From: Euprymna scolopes
Taxonomy: Eukaryota > Mollusca > Cephalopoda > Sepiida > Sepiolidae
Length of the DNA: 30,071 nucleotides
Assembly (NCBI GenBank): GCA_024364805.1
Contig: CM044489.1
Location: 5,021,892-5,051,962, forward strand
Direction of reading: 5' to 3'
Under the pieces are notes generated by a model, which saw only the letters and a program-made list of their open reading frames with translations, did no database searches and was not told the origin of the DNA. Positions 1 to 9,295 of the stretch are shown piece after piece. Numbering within the stretch: the first letter of the stretch is position 1; each line of letters begins with the position of its first letter. The position numbers and the translations under genes are program-made.

Positions 1-17
1 TATATATATATATATAC
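1..17. repeat. (TA)n microsatellite at window edge
   Basis: The window opens inside an alternating TA run. Its left end lies outside the window, so its length is unknown. Confidence 0.9.
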
Positions 18-1415
18 ATTACGTGCAGGAATTGTAAGCTGAACTAACGATTGAATAAAATACTCATCTGGTCAGCTTGAAAGTCCAAATTACAACATAA
101 TATGCGTTGTAATTTATCTTTCATACTTAGGAATATAGTTTTCGTCTCGACCCTTGAAGGAGTATAAGACAGATGTCTCCATTGAATACACGAATTTTTC
201 GATGAAGAAACAATGTGAAAAACTGAGATTTATTATTTGCTGATCTGAAACAACTGTGAATTAGAAGCAGTGTCTATAGTCACATTGAGTAGGGGGTCGA
301 GCAACGAGATGCTTTTTCAAATGCAATTGTAATGTCTACATGATACTACAGGCGAAGAAGATGCAACAATTAAAGAATTCCAATGTTTAGCTGTTCGAGG
401 AAATACCCTCTTAGAACTGTGATTTTTTGACACGTGGGCATTTTATAGTGAACATGTAAGGCTTGTCTACTAATTCAATTATCCGTGCTTAATTATTCCC
501 GCACACATTTCATTTCATTTAACTTCTCAATGAAATGAAGCGCATGATTACGCAATTATAGCGAGGTGCTAGTGCTTGTAACTGTTTAATAGCAAAAGGC
601 CTATTAGAGTGTTACATTTTCCAACTATAGCAAAGAGGTATAGACCAGTTGTTGAGTCATCAGCTTTAGTATGGCAACGATGCACAAAACATATACAAAC
701 AATGACTTTGTGTAGATATAACATAGAGTCAATTGCAATTGGTTTACAGTGCATTAAAAATGCCCAATTCTTTGGAATTGCCTTGGTTATATCTTGTATT
801 TGTATATGTATTCAATGTCTTTGTTCAAATGCGTGTTGCCTGTTATGTTGGGCCAGGGGGTGTGAATGCCTAAATCTTAGATTGGGGCCTATTAGGTATG
901 ACAAACGAAAATTGTAACAGTGTTTGTCATTGTTAAAGTAACACAGATTTGCCACAGTCGTAGTAAATATTATTAGCGTTTAGTGTTTAATAAATGTTTT
1001 ATAAACGGTGTCGTTTGAATTATTGGAGATCATTGCAGAAATGAAAAAGCTAAAAAGATTTCCTATTAAGAAAGAAGGCGTGAGTTTCGGAAGGATGGCA
1101 TCAAACGTCTCATACAGTTTGTCGTAAATTGAAAATAACATAAGACCCAACAAAGGAAACCGAAATTTTGAAAGCAGTTTTGGTTTTATACGTACATTAT
1201 TCATTATACACATCTATACCAGCGGCCAAGAGAATAAAGTTATGATGCAGAAACAGCTCATCTCACTCCTATGATAGGCACATCCGCTTTAGATGAAGAA
1301 TTAGATACGTCGTCGGTGACTTTTGCTGGTGGTGTTTATCGTGGCTATATTGACGTCAATTCTGGCAGAACAGCTGTGCTTGAATTGGTCACATTATAAA
1401 GAATAGACAGTCATA
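18..1415. other. AT-rich intergenic or intronic DNA, no gene recognised
   Basis: The longest open stretch (609-917, plus strand) starts at GTG, not ATG. It gives a Cys-rich product with no recognisable domain and no convincing splice sites. I see no tRNA, no transposon protein and no tandem repeat here. Confidence 0.6.
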
Positions 1416-2370
1416 CCTACATATCTATAAAACTGAAAATGTATATCTGTCTGTGTTTGTGTATGTCTGTGCATCTTTCCCTGCTAAATAACTCATCTAG
1501 TTCTCAGTCTACTGACTCGAGATGTGATATAAGGGCTATTGACTTTGGGGACAATCGTTTTCATCCGTTTTCGGTAGAGATTTTGCTTTCAAGGGGGTGA
1601 AGTACGACGATTTTGCCTTTGAGAACACTAGCAGTCTCCTCCGTAATTTTTCGGTCTAAGCACTTGAAATTTAAATGTAGGTTACTTAGACATAGATCTA
1701 ACATTATAATTTGATTTGAACCCTAAAAAATAAATGTAAAGTGTTCAGAATGGGGTTAAAACTTGACTTTTGCGGTGTCTACTAAATTACTCAGCAAATT
1801 TCTAGTCTGATCATTTGAAATTTTACATAAAATGTACTCAGAGTTAAGGCATGCTTTTCAATTGGTTTGAGTTTAAAATTTGAGCTACCAACGGGTTAAA
1901 GATCAAAAGATTTGACCTTTGCAGTGTCCAGCAAACTAATGTGAAAACTTTGGGTCTAAATATTTGAAATTATATATAAAGGATATTCAGACATGCAACA
2001 AGAATTTTAGTAAGTTTTAGAGAAAGGTTTTGGATGAGAAAATGGTTAAAGTTGAAAGAGTTGACCTTTTTAGATTCTACAAAACCCCTGCGATCATTTT
2101 GAGCTAAAGACTTGAAATTGTAAATGTAGGTAACTTGGACATGGGTCAAACATTTTATTTCGATTTAAAAGCAAAACAATGTTAAAATGTGAAAATTGGG
2201 GTCAAATCTAAAAAAAATACCTCTGCTGTCTCTACGAAATTACTCAGATATTTTTTGATGCAAAGATTTGAAATTTTACATAAAAGTATATTCACGCATA
2301 GGGCAAGTTATGAGCAGAATAAAGGGCTCGCACAAAGCAGGACAGAAATGCAAGTAAGTAATAATATAAA
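1416..2370. repeat. Composite repeat, copy 1: head plus five ~150-bp units
   Basis: The copy begins with a head segment (TATCTGTCTGTGTTTGTG, then CCCTGCTAAATAACTC and a CTCGAGAT-like motif). It continues as a degenerate tandem array. A recurring TTGAAAT anchor lies near 1664, 1815, 1964, 2112 and 2268, giving spacings of 151, 149, 148 and 156 bp. Each unit ends in a GTCAAAGTTGAAA...TTGACCTTTG stretch. Units 1 and 4 share the tail AATGTAGGTAACTTGGACAT (type A). Units 2, 3 and 5 have TACATAAA...TATTCAGA instead (types B and C). No frame encodes a recognisable protein. The family is unnamed here. Confidence 0.8.
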
Positions 2371-2490
2371 CTAATAGCAAATAATTTTGAGTTTGAGATT
2401 AATAGTGAAGTAATAGTAAATATGTTTGGTGTTGAGAAAATAGTAAATTAATAGCACATTATTTGGGGTTTCACATTAATAGTGAACTAA
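2371..2490. repeat. Short 78-bp-type minisatellite, about 1.5 units
   Basis: This segment carries the same AGCAAATAATTTTGAGTTTG and TTAATAGTGAA phrases as the longer array at 3421-4205. It joins composite copy 1 to the head of copy 2 and ends in a short TCTATCTATC run. Confidence 0.75.
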
Positions 2491-3420
2491 TCTATCTATC
2501 TATGAAAGTGAAAAGGCCTGATTGTGCCAGTATGTGTGTCTGTGCACATTTCCACACCAAATAACTGTTGATTTTCCGTCTAGATCCTCGAAATTTGATA
2601 TAAGGGATATTGAGATTTGAGAAAATCTTTTTAATCGGTTTTCGGTAAGAGACTTTGCTGTTTAGTGATAACAGTTCAAAGAGTTGATCTTTGAAATATC
2701 TACCAAACTCCTCCGCCAATTTTCGATCAAAACACTCGAACTTTAAAATGTAAGTTACTTGGGCATGGATCAAACATCTAATTTGATTAGAGCCCACACA
2801 CAAAAAAAAAACAAATGCTAATTGGTCAAAATTGGGATCAAAGTTAAAAAAAAAAATGATCTCTGCGGACTCTACTAAATTACTCAGGCAATTTCTTTTC
2901 TAAACATTTTAAATTTACATAACGGTATTCAGAGATAGAGCAAGCATTTTAATCGGTTTGGGTACAAAAAATTTGAGATGCCAAGGGGTCAAAGTTAAAA
3001 AGATTTTACCTTTGCAGTGTGTATTATTTCTTTAAACATTTGAAATTTATACATAACCCGTATACATACACTTGGCAAGCATTTTGATCAGTTTAAGGGC
3101 GAAAATTATCCTGCCTAAGATCAGAATTGAAAGAATTGACCTTTGCAGATTCTAGCAAATACCGCTGCCAATTTTGGGTCTAAAGACTTGAAATTTAAAA
3201 TGTACGTAACTTGGATATGGGTAAAACTTTGTGTTTTGACTTGAGACCATAATCATGAATGTTACGGGGTCACAATATAGCTCAAATGTAAAATCAATTG
3301 ACTTCTGCGGTCTCTACGAAATTACTCAGCCCAAAGGTGGCCTAATCATTTGAAATCTTACATAAAGATTAGTCACACACAGGGAAAGTTAGGAACAGTA
3401 CACAGATCCTGAGCAAAGCC
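2491..3420. repeat. Composite repeat, copy 2: head plus five units
   Basis: This is the same head (TGTGTGTCTGTGCACATTTCC) followed by five units. Their anchors lie near 2736, 2907, 3040, 3188 and 3350, spacings about 171, 133, 148 and 162 bp. The longer first spacing contains added poly-A tracts. The A-B-C-A'-B' order matches copy 1, so the higher-order unit was duplicated as a whole. It ends in AGATATGTAAGTAGTAA, matching the end of copy 1. Confidence 0.8.
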
Positions 3421-4205
3421 GAACAGATATGTAAGTAGTAAATAAGCTTAGTGTTTAGAGTAATAGTAAATTAATAGCAAGTAATTTTGGGTTTGGGATT
3501 GATAGGGAATTTAAGGTAAATGAGTTCGGAGTTAAAAACAGTAGTAAATAAGTATCCAATTATTTTGTGTTTGAGATTAATTAGGAATAAATAGTAAATA
3601 AGTATTATAGTTGAGAACAATAGCAACTTAGTAGCAAACGATTTTATGTTTGAGATTAATTGGAATTAATAGTAAACAGGTTTGCGTTGAGAGTAATCGT
3701 AATTTAATAGCAAATAATTTTGAGTTTGAGATCAATAATGAATTATTAGTAAATAAGTATTGACATGAGAACACAGTAAATACTTAGCAAATGATTTTCG
3801 GTTGGAGATCAGTAGTGAAATAATATTAAATAACATTTGATTTAAGAGTAATCGTAAATGTGTATCAAATAATTTTGGGTTTGAGATTACTAGTGAATTA
3901 TTTGTAAATAAGTTTGGAGTTAAGAACAATAGTAAATAAATAGCAAATACGTTATGGGTTTGAGATTAAGAGTGAATTAATATTTAATAAGTGTGGAGTT
4001 GAGTACAATAGTAAATTAATAGAAAATAATTTTGGGGTTGAGATTAATAGTGAATTATTAGTAAAATGCTTGGATTTGAGAAAATAGTAAATTAATAGCA
4101 AATAATTTTGGGTTGACATTATTATTAAATTTATAGTAATTACCTTGTGATTTAAAAAAAAATTGTAAATTAGTAGCAAATATTTTTAAGTTTGAACTTA
4201 ATTGT
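3421..4205. repeat. 78-bp minisatellite, about ten degenerate units
   Basis: The consensus phrases are AGTAAATTAATAGCAAATAA, TTTTGGGTTTGAGATTAATA and TAAGTTTGGAGTTGAGAACA. The TTGAGATT anchor near 3881, 3959, 4038 and 4113 gives spacings of 78, 79 and 75 bp. 78 is divisible by three, so short open frames cross it, but they contain only low-complexity residues. The array follows composite copy 2 exactly as its short version follows copy 1. Confidence 0.85.
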
Positions 4206-4478
4206 GAATTACTCTATCTATTATATACTTCAAAGAATTATCGTCTGTGTGTGAACATTTCCCTAGCATACTATTCAGTCATTTTTTCTCGGGATCGAGA
4301 TTTAACAAAATGGTTAATGAGTTTTAGGAAAATCGATTTAATCGACTTTTTGCCAGACATGTTGTTGTTAAGGTTAAACGATTTGAGCTTTGAAAACTTT
4401 ACCAAACTCCTCCGCTAATTTTTGGTAAACAACTAGAAATTGTAAATGTAGGTTACCTGCACATGCGTAAAAACATAT

Positions 4479-4479
<1 letters not shown>
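4206..4479. repeat. Composite repeat, copy 3: head plus part of one unit
   Basis: The head is recognisable (TCGTCTGTGTGTGAACATTT, then CCCTAGCATACTATTCAGTC). One type-A unit follows, ending at AATGTAGGTTACCTGCACAT. The sequence then passes directly into the TA array, so only part of the first unit is present. Confidence 0.75.
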
Positions 4480-4575
<96 letters not shown>

Positions 4576-4606
4576 TATATAGATAGATAGATAGATAGAT
4601 AGATAT
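4480..4606. repeat. (TA)n array followed by (GATA)n
   Basis: There is a near-perfect TA run of about 95 bp, then a GATAGATA run to about 4606. The TA run starts inside a type-A unit of the composite repeat. Confidence 0.95.
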
Positions 4607-4663
4607 ATTTACAAAATAGCCATTAATATTCAAGGCCCGGAGGCCACTTAAGATTAGGATAAT

Positions 4664-4987
4664 TGAGTATACAGTACTCAACAAACAGGGGTACCCGGCG
4701 TTGCCCGGTTGTTTGGACGTAAATCAACACACGTGGGGGTAAAATTAATCAAAAAAGCTTTGTATTACGATCGAACCCGAACCCTTGAGGCAAATTTGGA
4801 AATTAAAGTGTGAAAAAAAAAAACATGCGACGCATTTGAATTTATTTATCTACTTAGAATTGGCTTTATTTATTTATTTGCTACTTAGAATTAGATTTAA
4901 TGTCTTAATGAGGTCAACCTTGACTTCGGGGGTTTATTTTTAGTTAGGTTAGGGTAAGTGAGTATACAGTACTCAACCGGAGACCAT
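4664..4987. repeat. ~305-bp segment between direct repeats, CCGG-rich start
   Basis: TGAGTATACAGTACTCAAC occurs at about 4664-4682 and again at 4969-4987. Similarity extends some 12 bases further left at reduced identity. The repeated word contains the inverted pair GAGTA/TACTC. Just inside the left copy is GGGTACCCGGCGTTGCCCGG (about 4689-4708), which has two CCGG palindromes. Just inside the right copy is a telomere-like TTAGGTTAGGGTAAG. No protein is encoded. This may be a small retroposed element with a 19-bp target duplication, or one unit of a dispersed tandem family. Confidence 0.55.
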
Positions 4988-7097
4988 CGTAGTAATCGTC
5001 AGTAGTGAAAAGTTGGTGAATTAGATTACTTAAGTGGATGGTTCATCAGGGATTTCTCACGTTTAACTCGAAGACGAACATATTCTAGTCTGTTAGAAAG
5101 CAGTCAAATGGAACAGAGTTCCAAAAGTGTGGAGTTCTAAGAAAATAGCTTTGTTTATTAAATTTATCTTTAGGTTAAGATAGAGATAACGAGTGAGGGC
5201 AACTATTCATAGTAATTTTAGATAAACAAGTTTTTTCGTGAAAGCAAAAAATGGGGAGCATCGATTGGAGCTGAGACAAGCACTTGCCATGAAAATAAGG
5301 ATAAAACAAAGACCGGCTGGCAACCCCTGTTCTGAGTTTTTTAAATGCAGCCGAAAACATTAGTGTAGTTTGGAATCCTTGTTGTACACACCGAAAGCTT
5401 TGGTATCAAAAGGACAATTCGAGAACATGTATGAAGTGTAGAAAATGCAGTTGTAATTGTACGTTTACTGAAGAGTACACTATTTAAAGTTGTCTGTTTT
5501 ATGATAGGAGCCAAACAGAGTCACTCACTGTATTACACAAAAGTTCTTTGATTGTCACCAGGCAAAATACTCATAAGGGTGTATGCTCCTAGAACTAAGC
5601 TTCATATGTTTTTTTTCTCGAAAGAAAGAATTCTTCATCCTTAGTTTTTGAAAAGCATATATAGATTACAAAACCAGCTTATTTACTAATGTATTCATGT
5701 TTATCAGTGAATTAAACATGAGAGTTCGAGCAAAATGCGGCAACATATTTCAACATATTGAATATACTGAATGTTTTAAGAAAATGTTGACGATATGGCA
5801 AGGAAGACTAAATATAGTTCTCAGACCTATTATATGTCTCATACAATGTTGCAACACATTGTCAAAATGTTGTCGACTGGCAAAATTTAACTCAAATTTC
5901 GTCAAATCTTTCTTTTCTATCTGAAAGCGTATATAATACTTTCCTGAAAAAAACTTTTGAACCATTTAAACACGTCTTTGGGTAAAAACATCCATTTAGT
6001 TCCCAAACTCCTGAACCAATAATAAGGTTAAACTTTTTCTCTGAATATAAAACTAAATTGCTGCATGCTGTTCCTTTACAATTAAAACTATGTTTAGAAA
6101 ATAAATTGATGCTCATTTTGTGGTGAAAATCAAGTGAAATATACATACAACCTTATTAAAAGGATCTTCTCTACTATTTCCTTTCTCAACTACGTACTTG
6201 TATGAACTGGAATTTTCCACATTAACTAAATTGTTAATGTTCCCGATTTAAAAAATCTGCTCATGAATAAGCAACACATGCTTCCCATTTTTCTAATAAA
6301 ATGTACTTTACATTGTGACCAAATTTTCATTCATGTTTTTTTTTAATAATTTATGTATACAAATAAAGAAACAACGTGCACTCATATGAGATGTGGATTC
6401 TGACTTAATAAACCTACTGAAGAGAGTTTGTCTTATTAGATCAAAGCATTATGTGTTGCGAGGTAAGATTTAAAAAAAATGTCGGTTTATATAATCTTAA
6501 TCCATACTCCATAACCAAATTCATAATTTGTCAGAAATATTGCATGAATAAAAAAGCTATGTAATTAAAAAATATAACATTCTAGTATATTTTATATAGG
6601 AAATCAACTCTTAAAATGTTGCTACAATTATATTTTTTTATTTAAATTTAATATATACATAATTAAACTACTGCATATTACTTTATGAATGCTACTAAAT
6701 TACATATCATAATAAAATGGGAGTAAATGTGCTTTACAGTTTATTAATTTTGAAAGAAGTTACATACCACCAAATCCGGTTAACAAGAAAAGCACACCCC
6801 TTCACTCTCGACGTCTCAAATGCAATAAAGATTTCTAATCTAATAACCCTTTTTTCATACGACAGCAAGACTTGGACTTACTTTCCTGCTACCTACTCCC
6901 CGAATTGTACATATTTTCAGAAGTATAAATGTAATGTATAGCAACACATTGTTAATCTTTCTTAGGCATGGTCTAAATTTAGAGACCCTTAAAGCCAATT
7001 GGTGATTTGCCTTATAAGGGGTGAACATGAGTATAAATACACTAATATTTAAAATATATATGCATATACACACTTACACACACAAATACACACACGC
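4988..7097. other. AT-rich non-coding DNA, no gene recognised
   Basis: Open stretches on both strands near 5690-6150 and 6717-7073 are short and overlap one another, with no recognisable domain or start context. A short CA-rich run (about 7068-7096) abuts the LINE that follows. Confidence 0.55.
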
Positions 7098-7632
7098 TCA
7101 TGGTGGATTCCCTCATCGAAGACGATAAATGAGGGTTGAGTATGCAATCTTCAGTAACTCCTAAGCTCTGTGACACAACAGTCATAATTGCAATCCTGTA
7201 GACGTCCGGCACACTCCACCGCAGATAGTGGGCTTGCAAATGCTCGATGGTCAAAGATGCATTCTCGAGTGAACCGATAACCCTGCTTTGCCACGGGCTT
7301 TCCAACAACAGTGGCATACATATTAATTTTGGGGTGGAATTTTCTGGTGTTTGACCTTCATATAAGCACGAAAAGCGTCCCTATGACGAAGACGGTTATG
7401 TTCAAATTCTGTGGTCCCTAGAAAGCATATCTTCGCCCATTCTCTGTCATCCCCTGCTGCACGTTGTAGGAACGCAGATAAATTTTACGGCGCTTCAGGT
7501 TGTCTTTTAGTTTATATTTGTAACGAAGCAGGAGACGCCCTATTGGGCAGCAAGAATTTGTCAGTTGACTATAAAAAATTGCTCAGGAACTATAAAGTCA
7601 TTTATTCTTATAAGATGACCTGATCATGGCAT
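7098..7632 (-). pseudogene. LINE C-terminal region with degenerate zinc fingers
   Basis: Minus-strand translation gives SGHLIRIND near 7592-7624 and LLRYKYKLKDNLKRRKI near 7480-7535. Next comes ICFLGTTEFEHNRLRHRDA, then a C-x2-C-x11-H-x3-H finger near 7258-7318 and a looser second one. A tail of this kind (conserved GHV-R-D block, GRP-RYKD block, WR, C2H2 finger) is known for LINEs of this type. The Trp before SGH is a stop codon, and further stops follow. Confidence 0.7.
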
Positions 7633-7795
7633 TTGTACCATAATGAAAAATGATCCAATACCGATATTTTACATCGGTTATCTCCCTTCGTTCCCTGGCG
7701 ATCTACTTATAAATATTTACACATTCGTATCGGCGGGAAGCGTTCCGCAATTGCCACTGTAGATAGTTCGGTAAGTGACATCCCCTTTTATTCCT
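7633..7795. mobile_element. ~155-bp insertion inside the LINE
   Basis: The LINE protein breaks after IPIEADNR (near 7796) and resumes at the QMP-stop-SGH block (near 7632), where the family normally has a direct join. The intervening DNA has no LINE similarity I can see. It contains ACCGAT/ATCGGT inverted words and, on the minus strand, GAAGGGAGATAACC, a motif that recurs in mollusc genomes. I see no clear terminal repeats or target duplication. It could be a SINE or MITE fragment. Confidence 0.45.
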
Positions 7796-7841
7796 CGACC
7801 TGTTGTCAGCTTCAATTGGGATCATAGCAGAAGATATATCC

Positions 7842-9060
7842 CAAAAGTCCTATTTTGAACACGATCCTGCTATCCAACATTGCAAACAGAACGCATACGT
7901 CTCATATGGAAATGATCAAGTTGATTATATGTTTGTGGCCAAAATCCGTGTTTCGGCACCATACAGAAGAGTGAACTGAACAACATATTTGTAGTCTGAC
8001 ACCTTCACTTTAAGAGACACATCGTGGCTGTTCCAGAGTCTGTGTCGAAACTCACCAAATGCGTAGCTAGTCTAATTAATTCTACTTTGGATGTCCTTTT
8101 CAAATTTAGCATCGTCAGACACAGCAGATCCGAGGTATGTAAAAGTAGATACCGTTTTCAAAATGTCATCATTAACATATACCACTGGTTGTGAAGAGAG
8201 CGTAGCGTTTGTTTTTGGCTTGTTAATAGTTCCTTTTTTAATTCTAATTGTAAGACCGGAGAAACACTAGAAATTCTATTGAGGATGGTCTGCATGCCAT
8301 CAAGACTATGGATGACAAGAGAGCAGTCTGCATACAAGTCTTGTTTTTTGCCTTGAACATTAGCTGGGTTAATAATACTCCACTGGTTCGATACTCAACA
8401 CCTGCACATCTAGATGTGTGCTTGAAAGTTGTCTCAAACGTCATAAAAAAGAGAAAATAGGATCGGAGCAAACATACATCCTTTCTTAGTTCCATTTGAC
8501 ACTTCAAATGGTTCACTTTGTTCACAGCTAGAACGCACTGTCACCACCATTCCTTAGTGAAAGGAAACAATCACATTCAACATCCTGTCTGGAATGCCCA
8601 GCATCCTCAAAAAAGTCAACAGGACATCCGTATAGACGGTATCAAATGCCTTCTGCAGGTATGCCGTCATGATCTGGAGGTTTACCATGTGAAAGTTGCT
8701 TTACAGCCCATTCAGTCTCCTACATTGATTGACTATCAGCAGGTGTCTCGATGGTTGCCCTTTGAGAAATATCATCAATCACTCCTCGATCCATTCTCGA
8801 TTCTCTGTTAAAAATTATTAAAAAGTGTTCAGCCCAGCGCTTAGATCTTCTTTCTCATCAGTGAGTAGAATGCCATCCGAGGAAAATATTGCGACCAAAC
8901 ACCCCCTTGAGGTTTTGCAAGAATGTTTACAAATCACGCATATATTGCCACATTTTGTAAGTTTTGGCTCATTTTCCGGAGGCGAGATTGTGCCTAACCT
9001 TTTAGCCATTCTGAAAGACTTGAGTTTCCCTGAAGAATTTTTGTCAGTAATCCAAATTGT
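7842..9060 (-). pseudogene. Reverse transcriptase domain of the minus-strand LINE, inactive
   Basis: The RT would copy LINE RNA at a nicked target site. The palm motif normally read as YADD appears as YADC followed by SL (8322-8333), so one catalytic Asp codon is missing. Between GKPPDHDGIPAE and KAFDTV the family normally has roughly 100 residues (from memory). Here the two blocks touch and change frame, so an internal deletion removed the RT fingers. Downstream, the Trp of the expected VGWQDRV motif is a TAG stop near 7870. Flanking text (GVEYRTSGVLLTQ and DGMQTILNRIS) still matches the family closely. Confidence 0.8.
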
Positions 9061-9295
9061 ATGGGTTTATTAAGAAGGGAGATGAGAGTTGGATCATTTT
9101 CATCAAGCCAAACTTGGTGTTCCTTCGAACATATTCTAATCACACTTTGGCAGAGTAATGCACTGCAGTCGAAAAACTCTCTCCAAGATGCCGCAATGGC
9201 ATTCGAACGTACGATTGAGACCAGCTTTTAAAACGAATGCATTGTTTCCTAAACCTTAACTTCTCTACATCAATTCTCGAATTCGAACGGGGCGC

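Larger units (their letters stand above)
7098..9295 (-). mobile_element. Decayed LINE with reverse transcriptase and zinc-finger tail
   Basis: Read on the minus strand from high to low coordinate, blocks appear in the order of one non-LTR retrotransposon polyprotein. The linker region has DVEKLR near 9255-9285, then EHQVWLDEND near 9091-9125. KRWAEHF lies near 8822-8843 and GKPPDHDGIPAE near 8653-8690. The RT has KAFDTV near 8635-8652, GTKKGCMFAP near 8464-8492 and YADC near 8322-8333. The thumb region has VVQFTLLYGAET near 7960-8000 and RMRSVCNV near 7877-7908. The C-terminal part runs to about 7098. The endonuclease is absent, so the copy is 5'-truncated. Frameshifts and stops throughout show it is inactive. 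It resembles LINEs of the RTE/CR1 breadth common in molluscs and flatworms, but I cannot fix the clade. Confidence 0.85.

Noticed and set aside
609-917. A 102-codon Cys-rich plus-strand frame as a gene
   Set aside because: It starts at GTG, has no recognisable domain, and is overlapped by an antisense frame. Composition is like the surroundings.
4433-4684. Frames made of alternating Tyr-Ile residues here and at 11712, 23276-23551, 26375 and 27214-27578
   Set aside because: These are translations of (TA)n and (CATA)n microsatellites.
7770-7920. A tRNA or tRNA-derived SINE, from scattered GGTTCGA-like words (also near 4766, 8388 and 17788)
   Set aside because: No A box at the right distance, no cloverleaf, and some of the words lie within LINE coding text.
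8518-9073. Plus-strand frames at 8518-8811 and 8825-9073
   Set aside because: They are shadows of the minus-strand LINE, whose motifs read in the opposite direction.
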